The notes below the pieces were generated by a model. The model saw nothing but the letters and a program-made list of their open reading frames with translations, did no database searches and was not told the DNA's origin. Positions 35,167 through 35,795 of a stretch of 35,795 nucleotides of DNA are shown here, one piece after another. Location: positions 1 through 35,795 of IMG/VR virus record IMGVR_UViG_3300041412_000011; one strand, written 5' to 3'. This DNA comes from a virus. The position numbers were made by a program, and so were the translations under genes. Every line of letters starts with the position of its first letter. Position 1 is the first letter of the stretch.

Positions 35167-35597
35167 GACGCCACCCACGACACGACTTCCGACAGCCCGG
35201 TAAAGAGGCGGTCGACCATCCTGTACATCAGCTCGGGTGGCGTCACGAGCAGGTTCGGTTCGAGCAGAATCCCCGTCGGCGTGCCCGCTCCGACGGCCCA
35301 GCCCAGTTCGAGGTGTGCCGAGCGACCGCAGGGCAATACGAGCAGGCAATGAGAGGCCCGCTTCAGAGCGTTGAAGTCCGAATTGAAACCCGCGATGGCA
35401 CGGTCCATGCCGAGCGCGGCGCGGTAGTCAGCGACGTTCTCGACCTCAGAGTTGACGCCGACCTCGGACCAATGGAACTGCGCGCCTTCGTCGTGGATGA
35501 AGTCGTAGCAGTCGATACCGACTGAGCGCAGAGCAGCCACGACCTTCGGCTGATATTCACAGCGCCAGGATGAAGCCACGTACACGTAAGGGCTCAT
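35163..35597 (-). CDS. Nucleoside 2-deoxyribosyltransferase-like protein
   Basis: 144 aa, ATG overlapping the previous stop. Pattern: YVYVASSWRCEYQPKVVAAL, CYDFIHDEGAQFHWSEVGVN, YRAALGMDRAIAGFNSDFNA and LLVLPCGRSAHLELGWAVGA. This matches the nucleoside 2-deoxyribosyltransferase-like family found in many actinophages. The Glu in SAHLELGWA corresponds to the nucleophile region. It may exchange bases on deoxyribonucleosides or be a nucleotide-binding relative; activity is not proven. Confidence 0.8.
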   Translation of the reverse strand: MSPYVYVASSWRCEYQPKVVAALRSVGIDCYDFIHDEGAQFHWSEVGVNSEVENVADYRAALGMDRAIAGFNSDFNALKRASHCLLVLPCGRSAHLELGWAVGAGTPTGILLEPNLLVTPPELMYRMVDRLFTGLSEVVSWVAS

Positions 35598-35795
35598 GAC
35601 GCCCGCTCCAACAGTTCCACCAACCGCGTCGCTTGCCAGGTTCGTTCGGCGGCGTCGGCGGCGTCGTAGGCGTTGGCGGCGGCGGCGGCGTCGTAGGCGT
35701 CGTAGGCGTTGGCGGCGTAGGCGGCGTAGGCGGCGGCGTAGGCGGCGGCGGCGGCGGCGTCGTAGGCGTTGGCGGCGTAGGCGGCGGCGTAGGCG
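35594..35795 (-). CDS. Ala-rich repeat protein, 5' end cut by window edge
   Basis: Stop TGA at 35594-35596 overlaps the next start. The visible part is AYAANAYDA-type repeats (DNA of GGC/GGCGTA units, 35640-35795) followed by AADAAERTWQATRLVELLER + AS. The start is outside the window. Such Ala-rich, Tyr/Asn/Asp-punctuated repeats occur in actinophage early proteins; function unknown. It resembles the repeat gene at 24964-25347 in style. Confidence 0.6.
   Translation of the reverse strand, partial: AYAAAYAANAYDAAAAAAYAAAYAAYAANAYDAYDAAAAANAYDAADAAERTWQATRLVELLERAS
35640..35795 (-). repeat. GGCGTAGGCGGC-type low-complexity repeat
   Basis: Interleaved GGC, GGCGTA and GGCGTT units in multiples of three, in frame with the Ala-rich gene; continues past the window edge. 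Confidence 0.85.

Noticed and set aside
1-35795. tRNA genes, integrase, attachment sites
   Set aside because: None recognised on either strand by eye; a tRNAscan search over the window would be decisive for tRNAs.

Overview
The window is about 35.8 kb of a high-GC, contractile-tailed (myovirus) bacteriophage or prophage. A tail sheath gene followed directly by a tail tube gene fixes the morphotype. An actinobacterial host is likely but not proven. The reasons are the high GC, a resuscitation-promoting-factor-type lysozyme-like domain, a DUF4333-like membrane protein, and DUF5131 and DUF4326 genes typical of actinophages. Both ends are cut inside genes. No integrase, repressor, tRNA gene, attachment site or CRISPR array is visible, so lifestyle cannot be decided here.

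All but one gene lie on the minus strand, so the genome reads from high to low coordinates. Genes are packed so that stop and start codons overlap (ATGA, GTGA, TAATG or TGATG). I used these junctions to choose starts, many of them GTG and one TTG. From 35.8 to about 24.5 kb lies an early or accessory module. It holds a nucleoside deoxyribosyltransferase-like protein, Ea22-like proteins, a two-helix membrane protein, a secreted Rpf-like lysozyme-fold protein, an HNH nuclease, DUF4326, a PD-(D/E)XK nuclease, a C5-cytosine methyltransferase, a DUF5131 protein, a helicase-methyltransferase fusion and a replication-organiser-like protein. The last carries iteron-like repeats inside its gene.

From about 23.8 to 11.4 kb comes packaging and head assembly: a candidate promoter, small and large terminase, portal, small linkers, a MuF-like protein, a fibre-like protein, protease-scaffold, major capsid with an Ig/Fn3-like insertion, and head-tail connectors. 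From 11.4 kb to the left end comes the tail: terminator-like protein, sheath, tube, frameshifted chaperone, tape measure, LysM protein, hub, spike-like OB protein, beta-helix tailspike, and a truncated receptor-end protein.

The observations most worth follow-up are: (1) a 213-nt intergenic leader before the protease/capsid genes with nested complementary helices; (2) a 0.65-kb stretch open in two frames on the same strand, where coding signal moves between a signal-peptide/Rpf frame and a Cys-rich frame; (3) a recurring Ser-Pro-Phe peptide motif in terminase, portal and head-module linkers; (4) the helicase-methyltransferase fusion among other DNA-modifying genes; (5) iteron-like GGGACATTT repeats; (6) a lone plus-strand membrane-protein gene with its own promoter inside the tail operon. 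All functions are inferred by reading sequence; no database search was run.
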